This document shows, piece by piece, positions 44,424 to 53,709 of a stretch of DNA of 64,000 nucleotides. Source of the DNA: Burkholderiales bacterium (GTDB lineage Bacteria > Pseudomonadota > Gammaproteobacteria > Burkholderiales > UBA11063); NCBI GenBank assembly GCA_020697255.1, contig JAJFBE010000002.1, positions 346,812 to 410,811 of the forward strand. The letters run 5' to 3'. The notes beneath the pieces were generated by a model that worked only from the letters and a program-made list of their open reading frames with translations, was not told the DNA's origin and ran no database searches. The translations under genes and the position numbers were made by a program. Numbering within the stretch: the first letter of the stretch is position 1; each line of letters opens with the position of its first letter.

Positions 44424-44447
44424 ATTTCTACTTGCGTGAGAATGACA
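44421..44447. repeat. GTCATTCCCG dispersed repeat, copy D
   Basis: tagatttcta-cttgcgtgagaatgaca overlaps the end of the LptM-like gene. On the other strand it starts gtcattctcacgc. The aagtaga-tt-tctactt stem at 44418-44433 is perfect and overlaps the stop codon. It shares the gtagattt...gaatgaca layout with the copy at 26671. Confidence 0.55.
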
Positions 44448-44475
44448 TAATATAGACTATTAAATAAGGAATTGT

Positions 44476-45906
44476 ATGAGACAGATAGAATGTGATGTTT
44501 TAGTTTTAGGCGCCGGACCAGGCGGTTATACTGCTGCCTTTAGAGCCGCAGATTTGGGCAAGAAGGTTATACTGGTTGAAAAATATCCAACTCTCGGCGG
44601 GGTATGCCTAAACGTTGGCTGTATCCCATCCAAGGCACTCCTTCATGTAGCCAGGGTTATTAATGAAGCCGAAGAAATCAGCCACCATGGGGTGAGTTTT
44701 GGGAAGCCAAAACTTGATATAGATAAAATTCGGGGCTATAAAGCTGGTATAGTAAATAAATTAACCGGTGGCTTAAACAGCCTAGCAAGACAGCGTAAAG
44801 TTCAGGCAATTCAGGGTACTGCACAATTTACTTCTCCTAAAACCATATCAGTTGAAACTGCCTCCGGTACAACGGTTGTTAGTTTTGAAAACGCTATAAT
44901 TGCTGCCGGCTCATCAGTCTTTAAGGTCCCCGGATTCCCTTTTGAAGATCCGCGGGTAATCGATTCAACCGGGGCACTTGAACTAAAGGATATTCCCAAA
45001 ACAATGTTAGTTGTTGGTGGTGGTATCATCGGCTTGGAAATGGCTGAAGTATACTCTACACTTGGCAGCGAAATTACCGTAGTTGAACTTGGAGATGGTT
45101 TAATCCCAGGAGCTGATAGAGATGTAGTACGAGTTTTGGAACAACGTATTAAAAAACGCTATAAAGCAATTTACACTAGTACAAAATGTACAAAAGTTGA
45201 AGCAAAAAAAGATGCATTGTATGTGACTTTTGAAGGCGAAAATGCCCCTAAAGAAGCACAAAAATTTGATAAAATTTTAGTTGCTGCAGGACGCAGGCCA
45301 AATGGTAAAACTATCGATGCCGAAAAAGCCGGCGTTATGGTTAATGAGAATGGATTTATCCCGGTAGATAAACAATGTAGAACCAATGTACCACATATTT
45401 ATGCAATTGGAGATATAGTCGGGCAACCCATGCTTGCCCATAAGGCAACTCATGAAGGACGAATTGCTGCTGAAAACTGTGCAAATATGAAATCGTACTT
45501 CGATGCCCGTGTCATTCCGGGAATTGCTTATACTGATCCGGAAGTGGCATGGATGGGTGTTACGGAAGCTGAAGCAAAAGCTAAAGGTTTAGAAATAGAA
45601 GTAGGTAAATTCCCCTGGGCAGCATCGGGACGGGCTTTGGGTAATGGCCGTGATGATGGTTTTACCAAAATTATAACCGATAAAAAAACGCATAAAATTA
45701 TCGGGGCGGCAATTGTTGGGGTTAATGCCGGAGAATTACTAGCCGAAACAGTATTAGCACTTGAAATGGATTGTGATATTCACGATGTGGCATTAACTGT
45801 GCATGCTCATCCGACTTTATCTGAATCTGTAGCATTTGCCTGTGAGATAATTGATGGCAGTATAACTGATCTATATATGCCAAAGAAACCGGCTACCAGC
45901 CGGTAG
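44476..45906 (+). CDS. lpdA: Dihydrolipoyl dehydrogenase (E3)
   Basis: The 476-residue flavoprotein has GAGPGGYTAAFRAAD (FAD), the redox disulfide in GGVCLNVGCIPSKALLH, VVGGGIIGLEMAEVYSTLG (NAD), and the C-terminal HAHPTLSE with the catalytic His. It reoxidises lipoamide of the pyruvate and 2-oxoglutarate dehydrogenase complexes. There is no extra lipoyl domain and no E1/E2 gene in the window. It leads the lpdA-nadK-recN run. Confidence 0.96.
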   Translation: MRQIECDVLVLGAGPGGYTAAFRAADLGKKVILVEKYPTLGGVCLNVGCIPSKALLHVARVINEAEEISHHGVSFGKPKLDIDKIRGYKAGIVNKLTGGLNSLARQRKVQAIQGTAQFTSPKTISVETASGTTVVSFENAIIAAGSSVFKVPGFPFEDPRVIDSTGALELKDIPKTMLVVGGGIIGLEMAEVYSTLGSEITVVELGDGLIPGADRDVVRVLEQRIKKRYKAIYTSTKCTKVEAKKDALYVTFEGENAPKEAQKFDKILVAAGRRPNGKTIDAEKAGVMVNENGFIPVDKQCRTNVPHIYAIGDIVGQPMLAHKATHEGRIAAENCANMKSYFDARVIPGIAYTDPEVAWMGVTEAEAKAKGLEIEVGKFPWAASGRALGNGRDDGFTKIITDKKTHKIIGAAIVGVNAGELLAETVLALEMDCDIHDVALTVHAHPTLSESVAFACEIIDGSITDLYMPKKPATSR

Positions 45907-45977
45907 GGAATTTAACCAAACATGCACATTTTGGCATGTTGTGTGGCAAAAGAAATTTGTACTACCCAGGAGCAATA

Positions 45978-46856
45978 ATGCATTTTAAAAATGTTGTTAT
46001 TATTGGTAAATACCAAGCAGAAAACTTAACTGAACAGGTTTTAGACTTAGCTAAATTTCTAAAAGAAATGGGCATAAAGGTTTATATCGACTGCGGCGAT
46101 TTCTGTAGTAGTAATCCTGCATTTAGTAATTGCAACATCGGTAAGCTACCTGATTGGTTAGAAGTACTGGATTTAGTCATAGTAGTTGGTGGCGATGGGA
46201 CACTACTTTCTGCTGCACGACAAATTGTGAGTCACGATATCCCAATTATCGGGGTTAACCAGGGCCGTTTGGGCTTTATGACTGATATTGCTATTAGTGA
46301 TATACTGACAGCCTTAGGCCGCATTATCCAAGATGGAGAATATAATATTGAAGAACGAACCTTAATTAACGGTGTGGTAATGCGGGATAACCAGATTTTT
46401 CATAATGCGCTGGCTTTGAATGATATTGTTATCGCTCGTGGTGCAATCGGCAGCATGATTGAATTTGATTTAAGTATAGATGGCCAGTTTGTACTATCCC
46501 AAAAAGCTGATGGAGTAATTTTTGCAACACCAACTGGTTCAACAGCTTATTCTCTAGCCGCCGGCGGACCAATTTTACACCCAAATTCCGGAGTGTTTTC
46601 AATTGTTCCAATCTGTCCGCAATCAATGACTAACCGACCACTGGTAGTAAATGATAGCGTTAAAATTGAATTCAACCAGATCAGGGAAAACGCAACACAA
46701 ATGCACTTCGACGGTCAGGAATGTGTAGATTTACATGCTCAGGATAAGGTTTTACTTAGTAAACATGGAAAAACACTAAAGCTGATTCATCCTAAAGATT
46801 ATAATTATTACTATACACTAAGACGTAAATTAGATTGGTCAAAGCGTGTATCTTAG
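45978..46856 (+). CDS. nadK: NAD kinase
   Basis: The ATG at 45978 is preceded by AGGAG at 5 nt and gives 292 residues, the family length; a longer reading would add 14 residues. VVVGGDGTLLSAAR holds the GGDG motif, VNQGRLGFMTD and TPTGSTAYSLAAGGP complete the NAD- and ATP-binding sites, followed by GQ in FDGQE. It phosphorylates NAD to NADP in the cytosol. It lies between lpdA and recN, with recN 21 bp downstream, a typical proteobacterial pair. Confidence 0.96.
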   Translation: MHFKNVVIIGKYQAENLTEQVLDLAKFLKEMGIKVYIDCGDFCSSNPAFSNCNIGKLPDWLEVLDLVIVVGGDGTLLSAARQIVSHDIPIIGVNQGRLGFMTDIAISDILTALGRIIQDGEYNIEERTLINGVVMRDNQIFHNALALNDIVIARGAIGSMIEFDLSIDGQFVLSQKADGVIFATPTGSTAYSLAAGGPILHPNSGVFSIVPICPQSMTNRPLVVNDSVKIEFNQIRENATQMHFDGQECVDLHAQDKVLLSKHGKTLKLIHPKDYNYYYTLRRKLDWSKRVS

Positions 46857-46877
46857 TCTTAAAATTATGGAACAACC

Positions 46878-48542
46878 ATGTTAGCGCAACTTAAAATTAA
46901 CAACTATCTTCTTATTGAAAAACTTGAGCTGGATTTTTATTCTGGCCTAACCGTTGTTACCGGTGAAACCGGTAGCGGTAAGTCAATTATAATCGATGCA
47001 TTAATGTTAATTTTTGGCGCCCGGGCTAATCGGGATATTGTACGTATCGGCACTTTAGCTGCTAACTTTGAAGCAACTTTTCAAATTGATAACCGCGAAG
47101 CTATTTTATGGCTTCAAGAAAATGATTTACTCGATTTGGATAACCAGGATTCTATAATTTGCCGCAGAAGTATAGACAATAATGGCAAAAGTAAAATTCA
47201 AATTAATGGACATGGCGTAACTGCACTACAAATCAGGACCCTGGGTGATTTTATATTAGATATTCATACCCAACATGCCTCAATTACCTTATTAAGACCA
47301 GATACCCAACGAAAACTCTTAGACCAGTTTTGTGGTATAAATGATGAAGTGGAAAACCTAACGACTATCTATCGGCAAATACAAGATTTAAGCGCTAAAC
47401 TAACCACCGCGACTACCGCTATGCGTGATCTGGAAATACGCCGTGAGATTTTATCTGAAAAAGTTAATGAACTAACTACGCTAAATTTACAAGCCGGTGA
47501 ATGGGATAATTTACAGGAAGAACATAAACAACTAAATAATGCCGATGAGGTATTACGTGAACTGGACTATGCGCTGGGTATTGTCAGTAACAGTGAACAG
47601 TCGCTCTTAAGCTTAACTAATGACTTGCATACCCATTTGACTAAAATTAGTAATTATGTACCTAAACTTACCGAACCGCTAAAAATGGTTGATAGTATCA
47701 ATATTGAGCTACGTGAATTATCCCATGAGCTAAATTCACTGGCACAAGATATAAACCAGGATCCAAACCGCCTGGCAGAAGTAGAATCGCGTCTGGCGGA
47801 GATATTTTCCTTAAGCCGCAAATATCGCCTGGATCCTTCCTTACTACCTGAGACACTAGCATCCCTGGAGCAGGAATTAAGTCAGCTTGCAAATGATAGT
47901 GACTTAGCCAAACTGGAAGAACAATTAGCAATAGCCCAGGCAAAGTATAATGATTTAGCTACCATTGTGACTAAAAAACGTGGAGCCGGGGCTAAGGACC
48001 TGGCAAAAGAAGTCACCCGCCTTTTACAAACTTTGGCAATTAAAGGGCAATTTAATATTGCTTTGATGAACTCTGCCAAGCCTACTGCATATGGATTAGA
48101 AAATATTGAATACCAGGTATGTTTTAATCTAGGTATGCCATTACAGCCGCTCGCAACTGCAGCATCAGGGGGGGAGTTATCCAGAGTTGCCTTAGCATTA
48201 TATTTATTACTAAGTATTCATAATCCGCCGGAAGTGATTATTTTTGATGAAATAGATGTTGGTGTCGGTGGTAAGGTTGCGGCAGTTGTTGGACAGATGT
48301 TATCCCAGTTAGGATCTAGTAAGCAGGTTATCTGTATTACTCACCAACCACAGGCAGCCAGCTGCGGTACCAATCATTTGGTGGTCTCTAAAGACGAAGT
48401 TAAAAATTCTACGATCACGCAGATTAAATACGTAAAAAACGAAGATAGAATTAGCGAAGTTGCCCGGATGTTAGGTGGTATACATATTACAGAAGCAACG
48501 CTGACTCATGCCAAAGAGATGCTTGAGCAGCATACAATATAG
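46878..48542 (+). CDS. recN: DNA repair protein RecN
   Basis: The 554-residue SMC-like protein has GETGSGKSIIIDAL (Walker A) near residue 35, two long coiled-coil arms rich in Gln, Glu and Leu, and a C-terminal ATPase half with ASGGELSRVALALYLLL (signature) and IIFDEIDVGVGG (Walker B). RecN acts in double-strand break repair. No LexA-like operator was recognised upstream. It follows nadK by 21 bp, so the two are likely co-transcribed. Confidence 0.95.
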   Translation: MLAQLKINNYLLIEKLELDFYSGLTVVTGETGSGKSIIIDALMLIFGARANRDIVRIGTLAANFEATFQIDNREAILWLQENDLLDLDNQDSIICRRSIDNNGKSKIQINGHGVTALQIRTLGDFILDIHTQHASITLLRPDTQRKLLDQFCGINDEVENLTTIYRQIQDLSAKLTTATTAMRDLEIRREILSEKVNELTTLNLQAGEWDNLQEEHKQLNNADEVLRELDYALGIVSNSEQSLLSLTNDLHTHLTKISNYVPKLTEPLKMVDSINIELRELSHELNSLAQDINQDPNRLAEVESRLAEIFSLSRKYRLDPSLLPETLASLEQELSQLANDSDLAKLEEQLAIAQAKYNDLATIVTKKRGAGAKDLAKEVTRLLQTLAIKGQFNIALMNSAKPTAYGLENIEYQVCFNLGMPLQPLATAASGGELSRVALALYLLLSIHNPPEVIIFDEIDVGVGGKVAAVVGQMLSQLGSSKQVICITHQPQAASCGTNHLVVSKDEVKNSTITQIKYVKNEDRISEVARMLGGIHITEATLTHAKEMLEQHTI

Positions 48543-48827
48543 CTATGCCTGCACATTACGCTTTAGCTGGTATCCATGTGCTTTTAAATTTAACCTTAGC
48601 TTAAATTTTAGTAGAATTATCAGTTTAATGTGAAATTTTTTAACATTTTAAGATTATTTATATGTTAAAATTATAAACATAAAAGAGGCTGAGCATCGGC
48701 CTCATGGGTATACTCTAATAAGGATGACACGGATAGCGAGTACAAAAACCCGAGAAGAATTTATTCATCAGAAAGTCAATTAGAGGTTAATACAGACATA
48801 CCTTCGGCAACAGATGGAGAAGTTACA
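48543..48827. other. AT-rich gap after recN
   Basis: No gene is clear. A gaggc...gcctc hairpin lies at 48685-48703. A minus-stop-free + frame opens at 48693 and leads into the small ORF at 48828, but it has no start codon in that part. A second frame from an ATG at 48724 encodes 19 residues (MTRIASTKTREEFIHQKVN) and ends at 48783. Confidence 0.3.
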
Positions 48828-49016
48828 TTGAATAAATACTTCTGGAGCATAAATAAAATTAGCTACTTAGTAAAAAGAAATAGCGATGCTACCTGGACCA
48901 TTATCAAAGATGAAAAGCCATTAGCAAACAATGCTAAGTGCATGATATACAGCGATATACTTAATCATCCCGATTGGAATACCGCTGATGGTTATCAAAA
49001 ATTACCTAATTATTAA
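48828..49016 (+). CDS. Small hypothetical protein, TTG start
   Basis: A TTG at 48828 with GGAGAAG 5-8 nt upstream gives 62 residues, including NKISYLVKRNSDATWTIIKD and ILNHPDWNTADGYQKLPNY. It has no signal peptide or membrane segment. The same frame is open upstream to 48693 without ATG, so it could instead be the tail of a longer, degraded gene. No family is recognised. A hairpin follows at 49053. Confidence 0.35.
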   Translation: MNKYFWSINKISYLVKRNSDATWTIIKDEKPLANNAKCMIYSDILNHPDWNTADGYQKLPNY

Positions 49017-49052
49017 TATTATTATAAACAAATAAAATAATATTTTTAATGC

Positions 49053-49077
49053 CGGGCTTAATCTTCCATTAAGCCCG
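49053..49077. terminator. Perfect hairpin between convergent genes
   Basis: cgggcttaat-cttcc-attaagcccg forms a perfect 10-bp stem. It lies between the small ORF at 48828 and the YiiX-like gene, which run toward each other. The following T-run is weak (aatttt on +), so termination is probable but not strong. Confidence 0.6.
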
Positions 49078-49140
49078 CGTAATTTTACCCTATTAAGCAA
49101 TAAAATTATTGATTGGTCCGTTTTTGTACAGCGGAAAAAT

Positions 49141-49746
49141 TCAATTCAACATACAAACCGGATTAATATGTTGATCTTTTGCATAATCTGCCGGAGCTAT
49201 ATAGCCGCCTTGATCATAGCCAATTGTTATCCCTACAGATTTGTAACAGGTATAGACATATTCAGAGCATATAAAAGCCTTGTCACTTTGAATTAATGGT
49301 TGCTTATTATCAATACCAAATTTACCCATTTCAATTTTTGCAGCAATTTTGGCTATATCTTCACTTGCGTATGGATACCCCAATAAATCTACAGCCGTTT
49401 GTGATAATTTTGTAATATCAACCCCAGCAAAACTATCATGCCTGGCTATTAGTAATTTCCCCGGATAGGCTTGGCCGGTACCATTATAATCTTTTAAGTA
49501 ACTGCTTAACGGTACTGTACGTACCCCTATAGATTCAACACTCTCCAAAACCATAATCCTATCAATTGCATCTAATCTTAAAATAAACGCTACGTGACTC
49601 CAAATACTATTGGTAGCCTGCTGGATAAGTTTGGAAAATACAGCCGATCCGGAAGCTAATAAAATATCCCCGGACCTTATTTGACTGCGAATAGCCGCAT
49701 AATTACATGGGGTTAACTCAGGAAATTTATCAATCGGTAAACTCAT
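49141..49746 (-). CDS. YiiX/YebB-like permuted NlpC/P60 hydrolase
   Basis: The 201-residue protein has IRSGDILLASG, then IWSHVAFILRLD with the likely catalytic His, and, far later, FICSEYVYTCYKS with the likely catalytic Cys. The order His before Cys is that of circularly permuted NlpC/P60 proteins such as YiiX. No signal peptide is seen. Such enzymes act on amide or ester bonds of peptides or lipids; the substrate is not known. It is divergent from ubiK, with an 18-bp palindrome in between. Confidence 0.8.
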   Translation of the reverse strand: MSLPIDKFPELTPCNYAAIRSQIRSGDILLASGSAVFSKLIQQATNSIWSHVAFILRLDAIDRIMVLESVESIGVRTVPLSSYLKDYNGTGQAYPGKLLIARHDSFAGVDITKLSQTAVDLLGYPYASEDIAKIAAKIEMGKFGIDNKQPLIQSDKAFICSEYVYTCYKSVGITIGYDQGGYIAPADYAKDQHINPVCMLN

Positions 49747-49878
49747 AATTATTCTCTCCTTTAAAAGAATATTGTACTCTAATTAGAATATAAAAAACAA
49801 TAAAACTTGATTAAAAAAATATTTTTTAACCCACCGAATACTTTGAAATAGTTTAATTTTTTGACGTATATAGAGGTC

Positions 49879-49896
49879 TTTGCGAATATTCGCAAA
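49879..49896. promoter_or_regulatory. 18-bp perfect palindrome in a divergent promoter region
   Basis: tttgcgaatattcgcaaa is an exact palindrome between the YiiX-like gene (-) and ubiK (+). A possible ubiK -10, TACAAT, is at 49917-49922, so the palindrome would overlap its -35. That is a common operator position for a dimeric repressor. A following cttttttg could alternatively make it a terminator, but no + strand gene ends just upstream. Confidence 0.45.
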
Positions 49897-49962
49897 ACTT
49901 TTTTGAAAAACCAAGTTACAATAGTGTCAGGAAAATAAAAACTCTTAAAGGAAATTATAAGA

Positions 49963-50196
49963 ATGTTAAAATCCAATATACTCGAACAGGTAAATGAGCA
50001 GGTAAGCAAGGCTCTTGGCAATAGCCCATTTACCGATGTAGAAAAAAATCTGAAATCTATCATTATAGCTATTTTAAATAAACTAGACATCGTGACTCGT
50101 GAAGAATTTGATATCCAGCAAAAAGTTCTGGCTGCAACCCGCGAAAAATTGGAAAAACTAGAAAAACAATTAGAAGAACTTAAACAAGAAGCATGA
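49963..50196 (+). CDS. ubiK: Ubiquinone biosynthesis accessory factor UbiK
   Basis: The 77-residue protein has the BMFP layout: MLKSNILEQVNEQVSKAL, an amphipathic middle containing DIVTREEFDIQQKVLAATRE, and a C-terminal coiled coil (KLEKLEKQLEELKQE). UbiK trimers help UbiJ deliver quinone intermediates to the Ubi complex. AAAGGAAA lies upstream. Its stop overlaps the comM start by 4 nt; ubiK-comM is a common proteobacterial pair. Confidence 0.92.
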   Translation: MLKSNILEQVNEQVSKALGNSPFTDVEKNLKSIIIAILNKLDIVTREEFDIQQKVLAATREKLEKLEKQLEELKQEA

Positions 50197-51704
50197 GCCT
50201 GGCTAGATTATACTCGCGCGCAATCCGCGGTATGCAAGCGCCCGAAGTAATAGTTGAAGTACATGTTGCCGGCGGCTTGCCGGCTTTTTCTATTGTAGGG
50301 CTACCTGATACCGAAGTAAAAGAGAGCCGGGATCGGGTGCGCTCTGCAATTGCTATGTCTGGCTATGACTTTCCGGCAAGACGCATTACCGTTAACTTGG
50401 CCCCAGCAGACTTACCTAAAGAATCCGGCCGCTACGATTTACCTATAGCTTTGGGCGTATTAATTGCCAGTGGAATAATTAACCCGCAATTAGATTATAG
50501 TAAATTTGAATTTGCCGGTGAATTAGCCCTAGATGGTACACTACGCAAAATCCATGGTGCTCTTGCTATGGCCTATAATGCAAAAGAATCGGCAAGAAGC
50601 TTTATCTTACCAACATACAACGCAGTAGAGGCTTCATATGTAGAAAATCTTGATGTGTTTAAGGCAAAGTGCCTAAATGAAGTAGTTGCACATTTATGTG
50701 GTGAAGATAAGCTAACCCAAGAAATACGTGAGCATATAGCTGATAATTGGCTAAATAATGATCTTAAATTGGATTTTAATCAGGTAAAGGGACAAACGCC
50801 AGTCAAACAGGCTCTTGAAATAGCTGCAGCCGGAAGACATTCTGTATTAATGATAGGAAATCCGGGATGCGGTAAATCAATGCTATCAGAAAGACTAATT
50901 ACTATTTTGCCCCCCCTTAATAACACACAGGCATTAGAAAGTGCATCAATACATTCATTAACTAAAAATGAAGTACCACTAGTTAATTGGGGTAAAATTC
51001 CATTTCGTAGCCCGCATCATACTAGCTCAGCTATTGCAATGGCCGGCGGCGGATCGAACCCCAAACCTGGGGAAATAAGCCTGGCACATAATGGTGTATT
51101 GTTTATGGATGAAATGCCCGAGTTTGACAGACGAGTTTTGGAGATACTGCGTGAACCACTGGAGACAAAAAAGATTTGCATTTCGCGGGCTAACTATAAT
51201 GTAGAATACCCGGCAGATTTTCAGCTAATTGCTGCCATGAATCCCTGCCCTTGCGGCAATAAAGGCCACTCACAAAATTTATGCAAATGTTCTACAGAAC
51301 AAATTGCTCGCTATCAGGGGAAAATTTCTGCACCACTTTTAGATAGAATTGACCTGGTTGTACAAATGCCGCACCTAAAACCCGAAGAATTACATAATAT
51401 GCCTGTTGGTGAAAATTCTGGGGCTATACGAAATAGGGTTATAAAAGCACGTGAGTTTCAGCTAAACCGACAAAATAAACTGAATTATGCCCTGAATAAT
51501 GAAGAAATAGAGGTTTTTTGCCCTTTGGAATCTAAGGCGGAGGAACTATTAAAATCGGCCAGTAAAAAGCTGGGATTATCCGCCCGCGCTTATTATAGAG
51601 TGTTAAAAACAGCCAGGAGCGCTGCTGATTTAGTCAGTAGTGAAATCATAGAGCTGCAACATATAGCACAGAGTATACAATATCGCTATATTTTTAATAA
51701 TTGA
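50193..51704 (+). CDS. comM: ComM/YifB-family Mg chelatase-like AAA+ helicase
   Basis: The 503-residue protein starts with a Lon-like domain (IVGLPDTEVKESRDRVRSAI) and continues with an AAA+ domain: LMIGNPGCGKSMLSERL (Walker A), GVLFMDEMPEFDRRVLEILRE (Walker B) and AAMNPCPCGNKG. A C-terminal four-Cys cluster (CPCGNKGH..CKCS) is typical. ComM hexamers drive branch migration in natural transformation. It is coupled to ubiK by an ATGA overlap. Assignment is firm. Confidence 0.95.
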   Translation: MSLARLYSRAIRGMQAPEVIVEVHVAGGLPAFSIVGLPDTEVKESRDRVRSAIAMSGYDFPARRITVNLAPADLPKESGRYDLPIALGVLIASGIINPQLDYSKFEFAGELALDGTLRKIHGALAMAYNAKESARSFILPTYNAVEASYVENLDVFKAKCLNEVVAHLCGEDKLTQEIREHIADNWLNNDLKLDFNQVKGQTPVKQALEIAAAGRHSVLMIGNPGCGKSMLSERLITILPPLNNTQALESASIHSLTKNEVPLVNWGKIPFRSPHHTSSAIAMAGGGSNPKPGEISLAHNGVLFMDEMPEFDRRVLEILREPLETKKICISRANYNVEYPADFQLIAAMNPCPCGNKGHSQNLCKCSTEQIARYQGKISAPLLDRIDLVVQMPHLKPEELHNMPVGENSGAIRNRVIKAREFQLNRQNKLNYALNNEEIEVFCPLESKAEELLKSASKKLGLSARAYYRVLKTARSAADLVSSEIIELQHIAQSIQYRYIFNN

Positions 51705-51773
51705 TAAAGATACAGTGTTAGGCTATTTTTTGATAAAATATAATACTCAAATAAAAAGGGCATATCGTTAGTT

Positions 51774-52322
51774 ATGAATAAATTTATCATAGGTTTGATT
51801 CTTGGCATTGCAATTGCAGGTGGTTTGGCATATTATCTAAATAATGCACCAAGTCAATTTGTAAATAAAGTTACAAATAATCAATCGGGGGTTATCACTC
51901 CAAATGCTTCAGCTCCGATAATTTTGGCCCCGGGTACCAAATACCAGGAGGCCGAATCTACCGCATCAGCAAAAGCTGTCCCTGATGCAGAAACAAATGC
52001 ATCAGCCCCAAGTTATGATTTTTATGATGTGCTGCAAGGCAAAAAGGCAGCGTCCAGCGCTACAAGTGCTACCCCGGCCAAAAAACTTACACGGTATTAT
52101 TTACAGGCAGGTTCATTTAATTCGCAAAATTTAGCCAATGATATGAAAGCCAGGCTTGCTTTGCTGGGCGTCAATGCCAAAATAAAATCAAAGCAGGAAA
52201 ACGGTAAAATGATTAACCGAATTATTATCGGCCCTTTTAATTCGGAAGATGAAGCAAATGAGACCATGGGTACCCTAAAAGATAGCGGTATTAATGCAAC
52301 ATTAGTTAAAAGTAATAATTAA
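51774..52322 (+). CDS. SPOR-domain protein (FtsN-like)
   Basis: The 182-residue protein has one N-terminal membrane segment (FIIGLILGIAIAGGLAYYL), a disordered Ser/Ala/Pro-rich linker of about 80 residues, and a C-terminal SPOR domain (RYYLQAGSFNSQNLANDMKA, then IGPFNSEDEANETMGTLKDS). SPOR domains bind denuded glycan at the division site. FtsN itself is larger, so an equal alternative is another SPOR protein. It is between comM and dsbA, 11 bp before dsbA. Confidence 0.88.
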   Translation: MNKFIIGLILGIAIAGGLAYYLNNAPSQFVNKVTNNQSGVITPNASAPIILAPGTKYQEAESTASAKAVPDAETNASAPSYDFYDVLQGKKAASSATSATPAKKLTRYYLQAGSFNSQNLANDMKARLALLGVNAKIKSKQENGKMINRIIIGPFNSEDEANETMGTLKDSGINATLVKSNN

Positions 52323-52333
52323 GGAAACCTATT

Positions 52334-53023
52334 ATGTTAAAGTTTTTAGCTGGATTAATCTGTAGCGTATTAATTGGTACTACGCTTGCTGCAACTCCAC
52401 AACCGCAAAAACCAAATGACACCTCACTAGTTGAAGGCAAAGATTACACAATTCTAAACGTAGCAGTCACAAAAACGCCAGAACCAAAAGATAAAATAAA
52501 CGTAAAAGAGTTTTTTTCTTATACATGTATCCACTGCAAAGAAGTTGAGCCTTTAGTAGAAAAATCTATTGTTTCAAATAAAAACCTTGATTTTAATAAA
52601 ATACAGGTAGTATGGAGTGATCAGGCAGAAATCGCAGGCTTTGCCAAGCTGAGTGCCACAATTACAGAGCTCAAACTATCCAAACTAAACGCACCCATAT
52701 TTGAAGCAATTTTTGGTAATACTAATTTAAACGATCCGGAAACCTTAAAAAAATTTCTGCTAAAAAATGGTTTAACATCAAAAGAAATAGATAATTTTAT
52801 GGCAACGTATAATTCATTTGCAATTGCAGGAAAGGTTGGTGAGTATAAAAATCTGACTAAAGGATATAATATCAGTGGTACTCCAACATTTATTATTGCA
52901 GATAAATATGTTGCTAACCCTGCATTACCAGAACGATTAATTACTGTTGTAAATGCTTTAATAAATAAAGCAAAACAAGAGGCAACAACTACAAGTAAAC
53001 CAACTACTAAAGCAAAAAAATAA
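52334..53023 (+). CDS. dsbA: Periplasmic thiol:disulfide oxidoreductase DsbA
   Basis: The 229-residue protein has a signal peptide ending near LAATP, a thioredoxin fold with FFSYTCIHCKEVEP (active-site CIHC, CPHC in most DsbA proteins) and the cis-Pro loop NISGTPTFII. The C-terminus is Lys/Thr-rich. It puts disulfide bonds into exported proteins, and the Cys-rich secreted proteins of this window would be clients. AAGGAAA precedes the ATG. It is 11 bp after the SPOR gene and 19 bp before pcm. Confidence 0.93.
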   Translation: MLKFLAGLICSVLIGTTLAATPQPQKPNDTSLVEGKDYTILNVAVTKTPEPKDKINVKEFFSYTCIHCKEVEPLVEKSIVSNKNLDFNKIQVVWSDQAEIAGFAKLSATITELKLSKLNAPIFEAIFGNTNLNDPETLKKFLLKNGLTSKEIDNFMATYNSFAIAGKVGEYKNLTKGYNISGTPTFIIADKYVANPALPERLITVVNALINKAKQEATTTSKPTTKAKK

Positions 53024-53042
53024 AAAATAGGGATTTGATTAA

Positions 53043-53696
53043 ATGAATGATATGGAACAAACCCGGTTAAACATGGTTAAGTGTCAAATACACACCTGGG
53101 ATGTACTTGATGAGAATATATTAAACATTTTTATGACGGTAAAACGGGAAAATTTTGTGCCCCCGGCATATAAAAATATAGCATTATCTGATATTGAAAT
53201 CCCCTTGCCAAGTCATGGTAAAATGTTATTCCCAAGAGTTGAAGCCAGGTTACTTCAGGAATTGGATTTAACTAAAAAAGATAAAGTTTTGGAAATCGGA
53301 ACAGGTAGTGGTTATGTCACTGCTATATTGGCTAAGCTTAGCGCCTTTGTTTATTCAATTGAGATTGATGAAACAAACAAAAAATTTGCTATGAATAATT
53401 TAACTGAAAACGGAATAACTAATGTCAGTTTAACTACCGGCGACGGCATTAACGGCATGGTAGCAAAAGCTCCTTATGACAAGATTTTTATAGGCGGCGC
53501 TTTGGTAGAAATCCCGGAAAATTTAAAAAACCAGTTAAAAATCGGTGGTAAATTAATCGGATTTATCGGACGCGATCCGGTCATGCACGCAATTATTATG
53601 GAAAGAATAAGCGAAACTGAATTCAACCAAAAACAATTGTTTGAAACAGATATAGCATATTTAACCGGTGAAAAAACAGAACAGTTTAATTTTTGA
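53043..53696 (+). CDS. pcm: Protein-L-isoaspartate O-methyltransferase family protein
   Basis: The 217-residue protein has the AdoMet-binding motif [18 protein letters not shown] followed by VYSIEIDE, and an N-terminal ARxxMV-like helix ([17 protein letters not shown]). The segment [14 protein letters not shown] matches the Q-P-x-x-V-A-x-M region of the family, with SHGKMLFP in place of the usual motif. It may repair isoaspartate or act on another target. It ends 13 bp before the recA ATG. Confidence 0.85.
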   Translation: MNDMEQTRLNMVKCQIHTWDVLDENILNIFMTVKRENFVPPAYKNIALSDIEIPLPSHGKMLFPRVEARLLQELDLTKKDKVLEIGTGSGYVTAILAKLSAFVYSIEIDETNKKFAMNNLTENGITNVSLTTGDGINGMVAKAPYDKIFIGGALVEIPENLKNQLKIGGKLIGFIGRDPVMHAIIMERISETEFNQKQLFETDIAYLTGEKTEQFNF

Positions 53697-53709
53697 AAGA
53701 AGTATACAA

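Noticed and set aside
44811..45029. Minus-strand frame inside lpdA.
   Set aside because: Shadow of a well-conserved flavoprotein gene.
49779..50090. Minus-strand frame of 103 codons opposite ubiK.
   Set aside because: UbiK has a clear family match on the + strand; the frame is AT-rich and shows no features.
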